Source of the DNA: Platanthera guangdongensis
Taxonomy: Eukaryota > Streptophyta > Magnoliopsida > Asparagales > Orchidaceae
Assembly: GCA_039583875.1 (NCBI GenBank)
Contig: CM077151.1
Coordinates: 26,096,208-26,160,207 of the forward strand
Length of the DNA stretch: 64,000 nucleotides
Direction of reading: 5' to 3'
Positions 11,479 to 22,546 of this stretch are shown piece by piece (position 1 is the first letter of the stretch; every line of letters begins with the position of its first letter). A program made the position numbers and the translations under genes. The notes beneath the pieces are model-generated. The model was not told where the DNA came from and did no database searches. It was given only the letters and a program-made list of their open reading frames with translations.

Positions 11479-13205
11479 GCAGGTGACCTCCGGAGCCCTA
11501 GCGGACCCTTGTTTCTACGTCGGATTCCAACGCCGAGTTCTCCTCCCCACTGCAGGCTCCGAAGATCTCTTCCCTTCCATCCAGTGTCAGGTAAAGCATC
11601 GTTCCTAACCCTAGCCGGTGTTAGAAGTTTCCTCTTCCGCCGTTTTTGGTATCGGTGCATATGTTTTACCGTTATTCCTTCTATTCTATGGTTTCTTCAG
11701 TTCTATTTTGTGACTACACCCTTAAATTTCCAATTCCACATTTTTAAAGGATATTCTCATCTCCTAAAATTAAGATTTCATCGGATTTTGGAAGTTTCCC
11801 TGCCTTTAGTTCGAGGTAACTCATACGTTTATGTTTTTGTTCCTCTGTAATTATATAATTGCCGTCATGAGTATTTTCCACCGAAAAAACCTAAGGGGGA
11901 ACATTTAAGTTAGGTTTACCGATGAATTTCAGATTTTCGGTGATAATTGGAGCAAGGGACTGGAGAAGTCCTTAGCGGTTAGATCTTTCGGGAAGAAGCA
12001 CCATGTTACCTCGACGCGTGTACGAGCGTCGAATCACCACGGTAAGAAATTTGACTTCTCTTAGTCCAGCAGTTCAGATTAATTTATTTCATGTACTAAA
12101 AATGTTGGTATACGCACTTAGATTTACAAGTTCCTAAAGTTAGAACCAGGTCAACAGGTTAGGAACTTAGGATACGCTTAGGCTTAATTTAACAGAATCA
12201 GTATCATGAAAATCATAAGCCAGTGTATTTAACTAGAGTCTTATTCTGTGTTAGACTCACTGAACATTAGTTTAAGTGAAAATCAAAAAAAGTGGCGAGG
12301 AAGGGTTTACCCTCGCGATCCTGGTGGAGGCACACCACCGTATTTCTAGGGCCAGTGGGCCACCACTCGTATTTCAAGCTCAGGGTCGATGACCCTTATT
12401 TCAGATATGAAACTCCTCAGATAGGAGTCTGTGTTCCACTTGAGGAACACTTAGTTCAGGACACCATTAGGCTTGCCACTTGAAATGCAGTCTCTAGTTG
12501 TGCATGGTCGTCCTTAGTGACACGAGTTAATAATTTGTCAGTGAAACATGTTGAAACCTACAACAAATATAACTTTAAAACTTCAGAGATCAACGATCAA
12601 TACAAATAAGAAAGTGTGTTAGATCACACGATAAGTTGAATTCATGTCATACCATGATCTCAAGTGTCACATTTAATATTAGAATATTTATACAAACTTT
12701 TAAATTCATGTATTACTCACCAAAAATGTTTTTTTTAAGTGTTGCTGGAGAGCGTAGTTTTTCTTACTTTTCAGTGGGTCTGACCCTTTTGGAACTTGTT
12801 TTTACAGGGGGTTCGGGTCAGGGGATCCGCTTAGGATAGGCGGCTCGGTATTCAGTCGTCAGTTTGTTCAGTTGTACCACTGTTGTTGTTCTTTACTTTT
12901 ATTTACAGACATTTGTATTTAATGTACTTCACACATGTTTTTGATATATCAGATATTTCAGTTTGATGGTAATTCAGTGCATTAGTGATATATTTATAGT
13001 TTTAGTTGGCTCTGTGAATTCAGCTTGACAAGATACACTTTTAACTTAAGAATTACTTCACAATTCCGCTGTAAGTCTCTTTTTTTAGTACTTTCATTAC
13101 GTTTATCTGCTTTGTACCAGTTTATATACGTTACTTAGTTTACTTGATATCACGGATCCGGCCGGACTGCTGATTTCTGTTAAACTTGGTTGGGGTGTTA
13201 CAAAT

Positions 13206-13217
13206 TGGTATCAGAGT
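13206..13217 (+). other. Primer binding site of the Tekay-like element
   Basis: TGGTATCAGAGT, complementary to initiator Met tRNA, three bases after the LTR end at 13202. Confidence 0.85.
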
Positions 13218-13857
13218 CATAGGATCCCTGGACCCATAAAATTCACAGAGTCATAGGATTGTATCCGAAAAAAACTCGCATTAGTAGAGTCATCCAGTTT
13301 GTCTAACTCTTAGCTTTCACGGGTGCATGATAATACCGTCAGTATTAGATTTGTCTTTTTTTAAGATATATCATTGGTATTAATAATTTTTTTCTATGCC
13401 CTTTAGGCACCTCGAAACAGTGAAGCAAGGGAACCCTCACGTCAGAACGGTGTTCCTGATACCGCCATAGGTGATACTAATACACCACCTTCACCACCCG
13501 CACCGGCAGTCCCGGAACCGACTGATTTGGCAACCCAGATTGATAAGGCAGTAGCTGTCACATTATTGGAATTTCGGAGAGGCCGGCCAGCAGGGATTCC
13601 AGTTCCAGCTCCAGTCCCTACACCTGTAGCAGTGGAGGTCGGTATGGATCGATACCTAAAGGATTTCAAAGATCTCCACCCTTCCAACTACAGTGGAGAT
13701 GGAACACCGATGGACACAGATGACTGGATTGCAAACACCAGAGATCTGCTGAATATTATGGAGTGCTCAGAAAATAAAAAGATTCCACTAACAACTTTCC
13801 TCCTTCAGGGCGAGGTAAAAATTTGGTGGACTAAGTATTTAGCAGATGATCCTGCCG

Positions 13858-13940
13858 GTAAAATGTTTTGTGAAATTATTCTTTTGTTGTAAAATTGTTC
13901 ACCTTTTAGTGTGGAGTGACGTGACCTTTATTCTTATCAG
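13858..13940 (+). other. Candidate intron in gag (83 bp)
   Basis: Starts gtaaaa and ends tcttatcag, T-rich, with stops in the Gag frame. Removal joins ...DDPAG to HTIDMFTWGNF in phase 1, matching the usual continuity of the Gag domain between the WW and TW-F motifs. Confidence 0.6.
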
Positions 13941-14533
13941 GTCATACAATCGATATGTTTACTTGGGGAAACTTTTCAAGGGCTCTTGCGAACTGGTTTG
14001 TGCCCCCTTCCACTCGTCGTGGTATTCAAGAGAAGTATCTCCGGCACTTCCAAGGGGATAAAACAGTTACCGAGTACGAGCGAGAACTGACTCACTTATC
14101 TCGATATGTGGGCTCGATGCAGGGAGATGAAGCTGAGAAGTGCAACCGCTTTGTGGATGGCCTGCGAGATTCTCTGAGACAGCCGTTAATGACCATGGTC
14201 AACGCAGATTACAGGAGTTTGGTGGATACAACAAGAAGATTAGAGGCTGACCAGCAGCGAGTCCAAAGGAGCGATAGTTTCCGCCCCAAGCGACCTCCAA
14301 GTGGCCCCCCATTTCAGCAGGATAAGAGTCAGCCAAGGGACCGCTGGAATAAGAAGCGAAAGGCCGATTCTAAGCAGGGCAATCAGTATGGGGGCAAGCC
14401 CATAGACTACCCCTTTTGCCCTAAATGCAATCGACATCACTCTGGAGAATGTTTGGCTGCTTCAGGCGTCTGTTACAAGTGCCAGAGGGCTGGACACTTT
14501 GCGCGGAATTGCCCAGAGTCTGCGGGTAATCAG

Positions 14534-14619
14534 GTAATATGATCTTTTGCTTAGTGATTTTCTCTTTATCCAGGACCTTTTCTTGTAAGTTAATATTGGT
14601 ACTGTGTCATGACTTTTAG
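14534..14619 (+). other. Candidate intron between the zinc knuckle and the protease linker (86 bp)
   Basis: Starts gtaata after CAG and ends gacttttag. The downstream frame (SKYEHGGSSG) then runs on in phase 0. Confidence 0.5.
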
Positions 14620-14766
14620 TCGAAATACGAGCATGGAGGCTCGAGTGGGGTCAATAAAGGGAAGGCAGTGGTGGTTACTGATCCAAAGTCAGCTTCAGGA
14701 TGCGGTCTGATTCAGCCTCGAGCCTATGGACTTGGATAGCAGGAGGCCAAGGAGCAGGAGAACGTG

Positions 14767-14842
14767 GTGACAAGTTTGGAATCTTAATTTGAAATATTTA
14801 GTTCTCCTTCTCCAAGCAACACTTAAAGATTAATATTATAAG
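14767..14842 (+). other. Candidate intron before protease (76 bp)
   Basis: Starts gtgaca, ends attataag. Removal puts ENV directly before LHIGILIV, the same length as the usual NVVTGTILI lead into Tekay-type protease. Confidence 0.5.
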
Positions 14843-15598
14843 TTGCATATAGGTATCCTTATAGTTCATGGCATGCCGTCTAAGGTCCTATTTGACATGG
14901 GTGGATCACATTCGTTCATAGCAGAATCTTTTACGTCTAAGCTTGGCCTAGAAGTCGTCACCAACCCGGCTCCGTTAGATGTCATGATGTCAAACGGTTC
15001 GGTGATACAAACCAGTTGTAAGTGTAGGGCGCCAGTTTTATTTGGAGAAGCAGAAATCGTAGTGGAGGCGTCTCTTTTACCTATTGCTGAGTTTGATTTA
15101 ATATTGGGCATGGATTGGCTGACTGACGTAAATGCCAAGATAGATTGCAGGAGTAAGAAGATTCGGCTAAAAGGACATGATCAGTCTCTCATTACCTTTC
15201 ATGGTTTCAAAGGAGTCTCCAAGCTGATCATCTCTTCAGTAAAAGCTACGAGGCATGTCAGGAAAGGGTGTTCCGCCTTTTTAGTGTCGTTGCATGCAGA
15301 AGCTAAAGCCTTATTGCAGGAGGTACCAGTGGTCTGTGAGTTTCCCGATGTCTTTCCTGAGGAGCTACCCGGTGCCCCTCCCTCTAGAGAGATTGATTTT
15401 CAGATTGACCTTGTTCCTGGATCTGCACCAGTGGTCAAGGCTCCTTATCGCATGGCTCCCAGGGAATTTGCTAAGTTAAAAATTCAGTTGCAGGAGTTGC
15501 TTGATTTGGGATTCATCAGACCCAGTATGTCGTTGTGGAGAGCTCCAGTCCTTTTTGTGAAGAAAAATGACGGCAGTTTAAGATTGTGTATCGACTAG
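14843..15598 (+). pseudogene. Protease and start of reverse transcriptase, Tekay-like element
   Basis: The protease strand reads KVLFDMGGSHSFIAE, the place of the aspartic protease D-S/T-G triad; here the middle residue is Met, which is unusual. The flap/second-half motif FDLILGMDWL follows. RT begins with the linker FPDVFPEELPGAPPSREIDFQIDL and RAPVLFVKKNDGSLRLCID, then an in-frame TAG at 15596-15598 replaces the codon after CID, normally Tyr. The reading frame opens directly at the 14842 acceptor-like AG and has no ATG of its own, consistent with translation as part of Gag-Pol. Confidence 0.8.
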
Positions 15599-15604
15599 CG
15601 AGAG

Positions 15605-16282
15605 TTGAATAAACTTACTGTTAAGAACAAGTATCCTCTTCCAAGGATAGATGACTTGTTCGATCAACTCGAGGGATCTTGCACGTATTTCGAGTTAAAC
15701 ATGAAGTCGGGATATCATCAGTTGAAGACTGGCGATGAGGATATCCAGAAGACGGCGTTTAGTACCAGATACGGGCACTTTGAGTTTGTGGTCATGCCGT
15801 TTGGGTTGACCAATGTCTCATCTGCATTTTTGTACCTGATGAACAGGGTATTCAGAGAGTTCTTGGACCGATTCGTGATTTTTTTTATTGATGATATCTT
15901 CGTGCATTACAGGAGCAAGGAGGAACATGTCACACATCTCAGGACAGTTTCGAACACTCTTAGGTAGAATCAGTTATATGCTAAGTTTTCTAAGTGCGAG
16001 TTCTGGCTCCTAGAAGTGGCATTCTTGGGCCACGTGGTTAGTAGAGATGGACATGTCGTTGATCCAAAGAAAATTGAGGCGATCAAAGATTGGCCAAGGC
16101 CGAAGACAGATGCAGAGATTTGTAGTTTTCTCGGCTTGACAGACTACTACTGGAGATTTATTCAGGACTTTTCAAAGATAGCATTTCCATTGACTTCGCT
16201 TACCAGGAAGGGAAGAGCTTTTAGTTGGACATCGGAGTGCGAGTCCGCTTTTGAGCAGTTGAAGACAACTGAAGAATCTTAG
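15605..16282 (+). pseudogene. Reverse transcriptase, Tekay-like element
   Basis: RT continues with [51 protein letters not shown] and the catalytic FIDD in place of YVDD/YLDD (about 15887). A TAG at 15965 interrupts before the [10 protein letters not shown] thumb/connection region, which stays in frame to 16282. Residues normally seen in active Tekay RT (Met for Asn in LNMKSGY, Val-Ser for Ala-Pro in NVSSAF) are altered, consistent with decay. Confidence 0.8.
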
Positions 16283-16735
16283 TTTCAGATTTACAGTGAT
16301 GCTTCAGGTCAGGGTCTGGGTTGTTTCCCATGCAGCATGGGTTATAGCTTTTGCGTCCAGACAACTGAAGAATCACGAGAAAACTTATTCGGTGCACGAT
16401 TTGGAGTTAGCAGCTATCATCCATGCATTGAAGATTTGAAGACACTACCTCTATGGCGTGCGGTGTGAGATCTTTACAGATCATAAGAGCCTCAAGTATA
16501 TTTTGATCGGCGGGAGCTCAACATGAGGCAGTGTAGGTGGCTCAAGTTTTTAGCAGATTATGACGTGACTATTCAGTACCATCCGGGTAAAGCTAATGTT
16601 GTAGCAGACGCTCTCAGTAGAAGGAGTTCTAGTTATGCTCTTGTCACCCAACATGAAGAATTTGTGCGGGCCTTGCAAAGGCTAGAGATCAGTGTGGTGT
16701 CGCGCCCTAGTTTTAGCCCAGTCAGTTTGGGATAG
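16283..16735 (+). pseudogene. RNase H, Tekay-like element, frameshifted
   Basis: The [11 protein letters not shown] start of RNase H follows a stop, the middle is scrambled by frameshifts (16330-16510), and the frame recovers at RELNMRQCRWLKFLADYDV and HPGKANVVADALSRR. A duplicated phrase, agacaactgaagaatc, at about 16264 and 16360 suggests a small local rearrangement. Confidence 0.75.
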
Positions 16736-16795
16736 ATTGAGATAAAGTGCGACATCAAAGAGAAGATTTGTGATGCCCTGCCCTTAGATCCAAAG

Positions 16796-17862
16796 ATGGC
16801 AGAGATTTTTGATTTGACGCAGACAGGCCAGAGAGATGATTTCATGGTACGTGATGGGTTATTGTTGTTTAAGGGCAGAGTGTGCATTCCAAATGGCGTG
16901 CATCTTCGCGAGGATATTTTAGTTGAGTCTCATAACTCCAGGTATTCTATTCACCCGAGCAGCACGAAGATGTATGCAGATCTTAGAAGACAGTTTGGTG
17001 GCCAGGACTTAAGGGAGATGTCTCAGACAACGTAGGGAAGTCTGAGACTTGCAAGTTGGTTAAGGCGAAATGTCAGATGCCTGAAGGCAAGCTACAACCT
17101 CTTCCAATTCCCGAGTGGATTTTCGAAGAAGTTTTCATGGATTTTGTGCATGGCCTCCCTAGATCTCAGAGCGGGAATGACTCGATATGGGTGATCGTGG
17201 ATCGACTGTCCAAGGTTGCACGCTTTATTCTCAACAAGAGAACCGACCGGGGTCCAAAGTTCGCTCAGTTATACGTTGATGAGATACTTCGGCTTCATAG
17301 CGTGTCAAAGTCTATTGTGTCAGATAGAGATGGTAGATTTACTGCCAGAGATTGGAGATACGTTCAGCAGCATCTGGGTACACTGTTGAAGTTCAGCACA
17401 GCTTTTCACCTCCAGACTGATGGGCAGACAGAGCGTACAAATAGAACCATGGAAGATATGTTTCGCAGGTGTATCTTGGACTTTGGGGATAAATGTGAGA
17501 AGTATGTCACTTTGGTGGAATTCTCCTATAATAATAGTTTTCAGGCAAGTATCGGCATGGCACCATTCGAGGCCTTGTATGGCAGGCGTTGTCGTACACC
17601 TTTATGTTGGGCAGAAAGTGAAGAGAGAGCTTCCAGTAAAGAATTCTGGATAGACAAGACCACAGACAGAGTTATGCTCATTCAGGAGCGCATGAGAATT
17701 GCTCAGGACAGACAAGTCAAGTACTACGACCAGAGACATAGAGCAGTTGAATTCAAGGTTGGGGATCATGTTTATTTGAAGGTGAGACCGGTCAAGGGAG
17801 TCTCTAGGATTAAGCGGATCAAAAAGTTGAGTCCCAATTTGGGGGTCCATTTGAGGTGCTAG
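16796..17862 (+). pseudogene. Integrase, Tekay-like element
   Basis: The N-terminal part (16796-17035) has FMVRDGLLLFKGRVCIP and HNSRYSIHPSSTKMY; the zinc-finger CxxC is lost at a stop at 17033. The core ORF (17056-17862, 268 residues) retains the D-D-35-E triad: MDFVHGLP (D29), IVSDRDGRF (D90) and QTERTNR (E126), followed by ASIGMAPFEALYGRRCRTP and the GDHVYLKVRPVKGV C-terminal fold. This is the best-preserved part of the element. Confidence 0.85.
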
Positions 17863-17971
17863 AGCGCATAGGTGAGGTTGCATATAGGTTGGCCTTACCT
17901 GAGGATATGGGTGGATTACATGACGTATTTCACGTCTCTATCTGAGGACAGCAGTCAGAGATCCAAATCAG

Positions 17972-18235
17972 GTGATCAATACTAAAGATGCGTCAATTGA
18001 ATCAAATCTCAGTATCAGTATTTTACCAGTCAGAATTGTGGATTCGAAAATTCAGAAGCTTAGAAACAGAGAAATTCGCATGATTAAGGTCCTTTGGATG
18101 AACTGTGATCGACCAGAGTATACTTGGGAAAGAGATGACAAACTCTGTGGCAAAGAAGATTATGCATTTTTCTTCGACTCAGGTATGTTTATAATTTTCA
18201 AGCACGAAAATTTAATTAGGAGTGAAGATTTGTAA
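17972..18235 (+). pseudogene. Chromodomain at the integrase C-terminus
   Basis: The frame encodes PVRIVDSKIQKLRNREI followed by KVLWMNCDRPEYTWERDD, the classical chromovirus chromodomain layout (strand, aromatic W, then TWE helix). It runs into the polypurine tract (aggagtgaagatt, 18218-18230) and the first bases of the LTR. Chromodomains of this group direct integration toward particular chromatin. A frame break at about 17860 separates it from integrase. Confidence 0.75.
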
Positions 18236-19850
18236 CATCCAAAACTTACGTCGCGTATTAAATCAATTTCAGGGCCCAAGCGCAAGAATAATTAATCAAA
18301 TCGACGACTTGAGGAGGTAATAATCTATTCTTAATTAGGCTTCATTTGGTTCGGCAGTGGCGAGTCGATCCGGCGGGTGGAAACGGAGTGTTTGAAACGG
18401 AGTGGGGAGATGGCTGCTCCAAACAGAGCTTTTTGAGGCGTTTCTCAAGGCGGGCGGGTGGAAACGGAGCAAACGCCGTCGGAGGTTCATTTGTTTACCC
18501 GCCTTCCGGCGGCGTTTGCCCCAAACGGAGCAGTGAAACGCCGAACCAAATAGAGCCTTAATTTATTATGTTTGATAACGGGATAATGAAGTGCCGACCT
18601 GAAATGTTAAATCATGTGTAGTTATGCTTCTGGTCGCGGCGATCAATGTTGTTCGTGCGTTTGCTTTGACAGAAAATCAGCCCCTATTCTAGAAATTAGA
18701 TATTAATAATAATAAAAATTAATGGGTGAACCAATTTTACCCCCTAATAAACGGTTCACGGTAATAAAACCGTATGGAACCGCTCCTTTTAAGTCGTGGC
18801 TCTCCATCCCGATAACTCCCACCCATTATCCCGAGCGGAAACTTCCCGCAGAGTCGTGTGTCCGTCTCCTGTAGCCAGTGTATTTAACTAGAGTCGTATT
18901 CTGTGTTAGACTCACTGAACATCAGTTTAAGTGAAAATCAAGAAAAGTGGCGAGGAAGGGTTTACCCTCGCGATCCTGGTGGAGGCACGCCACCGTATTT
19001 CTAGGGTCAGTGGGTCACCACTCGTATTTCAAGCTCAGGGTCGATGACCCTTGTTTCAGATATGAAACTCCTCAGATAGGAGTTTGTGTTCCACTTGAGG
19101 AACACTCAGTTCAGGGCATCATCAGGCTTGCCACTCGGAATGCAGTCTCTATTTGTGCACGGTCGTCCTTAGTGACACGAGTTAATAAGAAGTCAGTGAA
19201 ATAGGTTGAAACCTACAACAGAAGTAACTTTAAAACTTCAGAAATTAACGATCAATACAGATAAGAAAGTGTGTCAGATCACACGATAAGTTGAATTCAT
19301 GTCATACCATGATCTCAAGTCTCAAATTTAATATTAGAATATTTATACAAACTTTTAAATTCATTACTCACCAAAAATGTTTTCTTTAAGTGTTGCTGGA
19401 GAGAGTAGTTTTTCTTACTTGTCAGCGGGTCTGACCCTTTTGAAACTTGTTTTTACAGGGAGCTCAGGTCAGGGGATCCGCTTAGGATAGGCGGCTCAGT
19501 ATTCAGTCGTCAGTTTGTTCAGTTGTATCATTGTTGTACTTTGCTTTTATTTACAGACATTTGTATTTGTTGTACTTGACTTATGTTTTTGATATATCAG
19601 ATATTTCAGTTTAACGGTAATTCAGTCCATTAGCGATATATTTTTAGTTTTAGTTGATTCTGTGAATTCAACTTGACAATGTACACTTCTAACTTTAGAA
19701 TTACTTCACAATTCCGCTGTAAGTCTTTTTTTAGTACTTTCATTATTTTTACCTGTTTTGTACCAGTTTATATACCGTTACTTAGTTTACTTGATATCGC
19801 GGACCCGGCCGGACTGCCGATTCCTATTAAACTTGGTTGTGGGTGTTACA
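18231..19850 (+). repeat. 3' LTR of the Tekay-like element
   Basis: Begins TGTAACATCC and ends GGGTGTTACA with TSD GATCG after it. It is 1620 bp including a 220-bp MITE. Relative to the left LTR it lacks about 757 bp between gtctcctgtagcc and agtgtatttaac; the break has a shared AGCC on both sides. Confidence 0.9.
18338..18557. mobile_element. Tourist-like MITE (PIF/Harbinger type)
   Basis: A 220-bp insertion absent from the other LTR, with terminal inverted repeats GGCTTCATTTGGTTCGGC and its near-complement at the right end (GCCGAACCAAATAGAGCC), 17 of 18 positions pairing. It is flanked by the 3-bp duplication TTA (18335-18337 and 18558-18560); the empty site is visible in the left LTR at about 3037-3055. 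TTA TSD plus GGC-starting TIRs point to PIF/Harbinger. No coding capacity. Confidence 0.92.
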
Positions 19851-19855
19851 GATCG

Positions 19856-22062
19856 GATCGGCGATCCGAGACCGCGAGCGCGTCCGGAGCGTTGTTTTAC
19901 TTTTTATATGTATTTTGTTTTTTTTGAACATGTATTTAGTGTTTTAGGAAACCGAGCGTAACGGTCAATCTTCGTCGTTCACATCGGGTGCCCAACCGCC
20001 GCCTCGCAATGTAAATAGAGGGGCAGATGCTTTCATTTTCGTCATTGTTGAACTTGCGAGTGATTACAAATCCGATAATCCTTAGTAGTGCGATGTCATG
20101 AACCCGGGGTGCGACGTCCCAATTTACTTTTCAACCCTTTCTACTTTTTATTTGTTTTCTTGAATTCTCGTGAAGGCTTTGATAGCCCAAAATTTCCTCC
20201 ATGTCATCCACCTGTTGATTTCCCACGTCCCGTTAATCTCCTCCCTCAATTCCAGAAACCGCTTAGACCCAGGATTGTCTTCGTCTTCTTTGTCCCCCTC
20301 CCCACCCCTCCCTCACGATTCTGACGAACCAATTCTTCACCCTCACAGCTGTCATCAAAGCCACCGTACCTCCGAGTCGAGAGCCCTAATCTCCACTCGG
20401 TCCCATTACAGAACCACCTCTCGTATCCCGCAGCTCACCTGCTCTCCATCGACTTCACCCAACCACTATCCACGTCATCTTCATATTCAACCTTTGTCGT
20501 TCCAGCCTCGTTTCAGCCAGGGCCACCCATTTCCGATCATGTTTCCAGCCAGAGAAAGTCTTCCCATCTCATTTCAGACAAAGAACACCTCCTCGGTCCA
20601 AGTAACCCTCTTCCTCGCACCAACACACTCCCTCCCTCCTTGTTTTCTGTTGTTGGAGCCACCAAACTTCTCCCCTGTCTCCTGCTTCCAATTTCCCTCC
20701 ACCATATAAGCCCTCATTCTTTGTTCCAGAACTGCAGTCCAGCCACAATAGGGCATCCCCTCCAAGTCGCAATCGCATTCCACGGACACCGCTAAGCTCT
20801 TATATTTGTGAATAACTTTATTTTAGTGTGTTTTTTTTGTTCTATGTTGAATATTTGGATGTTTTCTCATATCTTCAGAGGAAATCAAGATGTGATTGTG
20901 CTTGTGATTGTGCTTTTATTTCTTTACTTTGTTCTCCTACAATCCATTTGTAAAATTTGCAGTTGGAAACACCATTTACCAAGGCAATCGTGATTTTACC
21001 AACACGGGAAAATCAAAGTTCACATTGTGGCAATTTGCCTAACTTTAATAATTAGTTAAAACATACCTGCATCATTTAGACTAAATTCACTCGCATCTAT
21101 TACACACTCACGTAGAATTGCATTAGCGGCGACACATTCACATCACACAGACTAGCCTGCATCACAAAGCATATATAGTGCACACTAAAATTAAACCATT
21201 AATAAGGCGACAACAAAATTGACCTCTCAAGTGGTGATTTCCTCAGTCTAAATGTTACTTCTATTAAGGCAAGACGGACAGATTGTGAAACAAGGAGATC
21301 AATTCTCCTGATAGTCTCAAAAAAAAAATTGATTATTTTATGCTATAATTTTGTTTGGAACTAATGTTGCTTTTCAAAATTAAAATTCAAAGCACTATTA
21401 ATTAACAATTGTTTTCATTAGTTTTGTCAACCTAAATTGATGTACAGAATATCATCGAACTCTTCTTGATACTCTGAACTTATAATGTCCGACATAGAAA
21501 TTCCTCATGAGTACATTCACAAATTCCTACTGAGCAAAAATAAAACGGGTTATCAAACTTCTCAATCTCATCCCTTAAAAATATTGTATTTTGCATTGGT
21601 TTTTGATGCTAATCTGATGACAGATGCATGTCCAAATTCAAACATGCTTATCAGGACTGAAATTTGATGAACATGAAGTACATGCAAAAAAAAGTCATAA
21701 CAGAGATTAAACATCAAGGAGAACAAAATTTATGTGGTTCAACTACAAAAATGTGCCTATGGAAAAGAAGAGAGGAGATGGTCAATTAAACACAAGCCAG
21801 AATTATCACGCGTAGCAAAAGAAACTAACTATTTTTGTAACCTCTGGTGATGCAGGATAGGCATCACACCCGTTTGTCACCCCGGAGTTCCACCAAGAGG
21901 CCCACCTTGGAATCCACCGGAGAGGCTTTATTAGGACTACAACCCGCACACCCCCAACTCATCACCTGTCTGTCACCCTGGAGTTAGTCACTGAAGTGGT
22001 GGTCGTCTGCTTGGTGCCCACTCATAGTATTCTGCCAGTTCAACTGAAGTTTACGAGAACAA
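19856..22062. other. Unassigned intergenic DNA with a C-rich stretch
   Basis: 19856-20090 continues the pre-insertion locus. At 20160-20780 a C/T-rich stretch gives an ORF of 179 codons (20170-20709, plus) rich in Ser/Pro/His with no recognisable motif and an atypical start; I do not accept it as a gene. 20800-21840 is AT-rich and featureless. 21850-22050 contains two similar phrases (tgtcaccccggagtt, tgtcaccctggagtt) of unknown nature and ends in a C12 run at 22063-22074. Confidence 0.45.
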
Positions 22063-22098
22063 CCCCCCCCCCCCTCTGGGGGCCTTTCTGTTGATAAG

Positions 22099-22431
22099 TT
22101 GGAGGCCTTCCGCCGCATGTTATGTTCGCATTCCGATGCTATATCCACCGATTTCGATGTCGCCTTTGCTATTTCAGGTATCTCGAGTGCCCAGGTTGTG
22201 TCTTCCTCTCACTCCGAGTGGATCATTGACTCGGGTGTCACTGATCACATGACCGGATCTTCCTTACGTTTTACCTACTACACTCCTCTCTCTGATCGTG
22301 ATAATGGTTATTGTTGTCAATGGTTCTCTTTCCTCTATTGCCGGAAGAGAAACAATTTCTTGTTCCACTTACCTTTCTTTTTTCTCTGTCTCGCATGTCC
22401 CTTCATTTTCTCGCAATCTTTTATCCATTAG
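22099..22431 (+). pseudogene. Gag C-terminus and protease, Copia-3
   Basis: A short Gag tail (LEAFRRMLCSHSDAIST) leads to the protease motif SEWIIDSGVTDHMTGSS, with the D-S-G active site intact, the only Asp protease motif in this window still showing DSG. The frame then drifts and stops at 22429. Confidence 0.7.
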
Positions 22432-22546
22432 TCATTTGACTAATTCTTTAAATTGATCCGTGGCTTTTTTCCCCGAATTTGTGTTTCGGGATCTAGCTAC
22501 AAAGCGGCTAATTAGCAGAGATAAGAATGTTGGCGCCCTGTACTAG

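Larger units (their letters stand above)
2939..13202 (+). repeat. 5' LTR of the Tekay-like element, split by a nested element
   Basis: The LTR consists of 2939-3373 plus 11484-13202, about 2.15 kb once the nested element and one copy of its GCAGG duplication are removed. The two halves match the right LTR at 18231-19850: the first around aacttacgtcgcg, the second from agtgtatttaactag to the terminal gtgttaca. The segment 11484-12230 has no counterpart in the right LTR because of a deletion there. Confidence 0.88.
13404..14766 (+). pseudogene. gag of the Tekay-like element, interrupted by intron-like segments
   Basis: Gag is open from about 13404 to 13857 (disordered Pro/Ala-rich start, then YSGDGTPMDTDDW and TTFLLQGEVKIWW of the retrotransposon gag domain), continues at 13941-14533 (MFTWGNF, RHFQGDKTVTEYEREL, LSRYVGSMQGDEAEKCNRF) and ends with a zinc knuckle, CYKCQRAGHFARNC. 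A third piece, 14620-14766, is the Gag-protease linker and contains one in-frame TAG near 14738. The pieces are separated by 13858-13940 and 14534-14619, both beginning GT and ending AG, and a third such segment follows at 14767-14842. Joining at those borders restores the conserved order and phase. No ATG is obvious at the start; a further short 5' exon is possible. Confidence 0.75.
2939..19850 (+). mobile_element. Tekay/Del-like chromovirus (Ty3/Gypsy) LTR retrotransposon, nested host element
   Basis: A full-length but mutated plus-strand element: LTRs begin TGTAACATCC and end GGGTGTTACA, an initiator-Met-type PBS follows the left LTR, then come gag, protease, RT, RNase H, integrase and a chromodomain, and a purine-rich tract precedes the right LTR. 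The 5-bp TSD GATCG is intact (2934-2938 and 19851-19855). The 17-kb span is inflated by a non-autonomous LTR element inside the left LTR and a MITE inside the right LTR. The coding region carries several stops and frameshifts, so the copy cannot encode a complete Gag-Pol. Tekay/Del placement rests on the domain order with a C-terminal chromodomain, the long LTRs and the VVADALSRR motif. Confidence 0.9.

Noticed and set aside
13206..13217. TGGTATCAGAG considered as part of a tRNA gene
   Set aside because: It is a primer binding site next to an LTR end; no cloverleaf surrounds it. The same holds for the PBSs at 9548, 43956 and 52671.
20170..20709. 179-codon plus-strand ORF, Ser/Pro/His-rich
   Set aside because: C/T-rich low-complexity DNA yields stop-poor frames; atypical start codon, no motif, no splice context.
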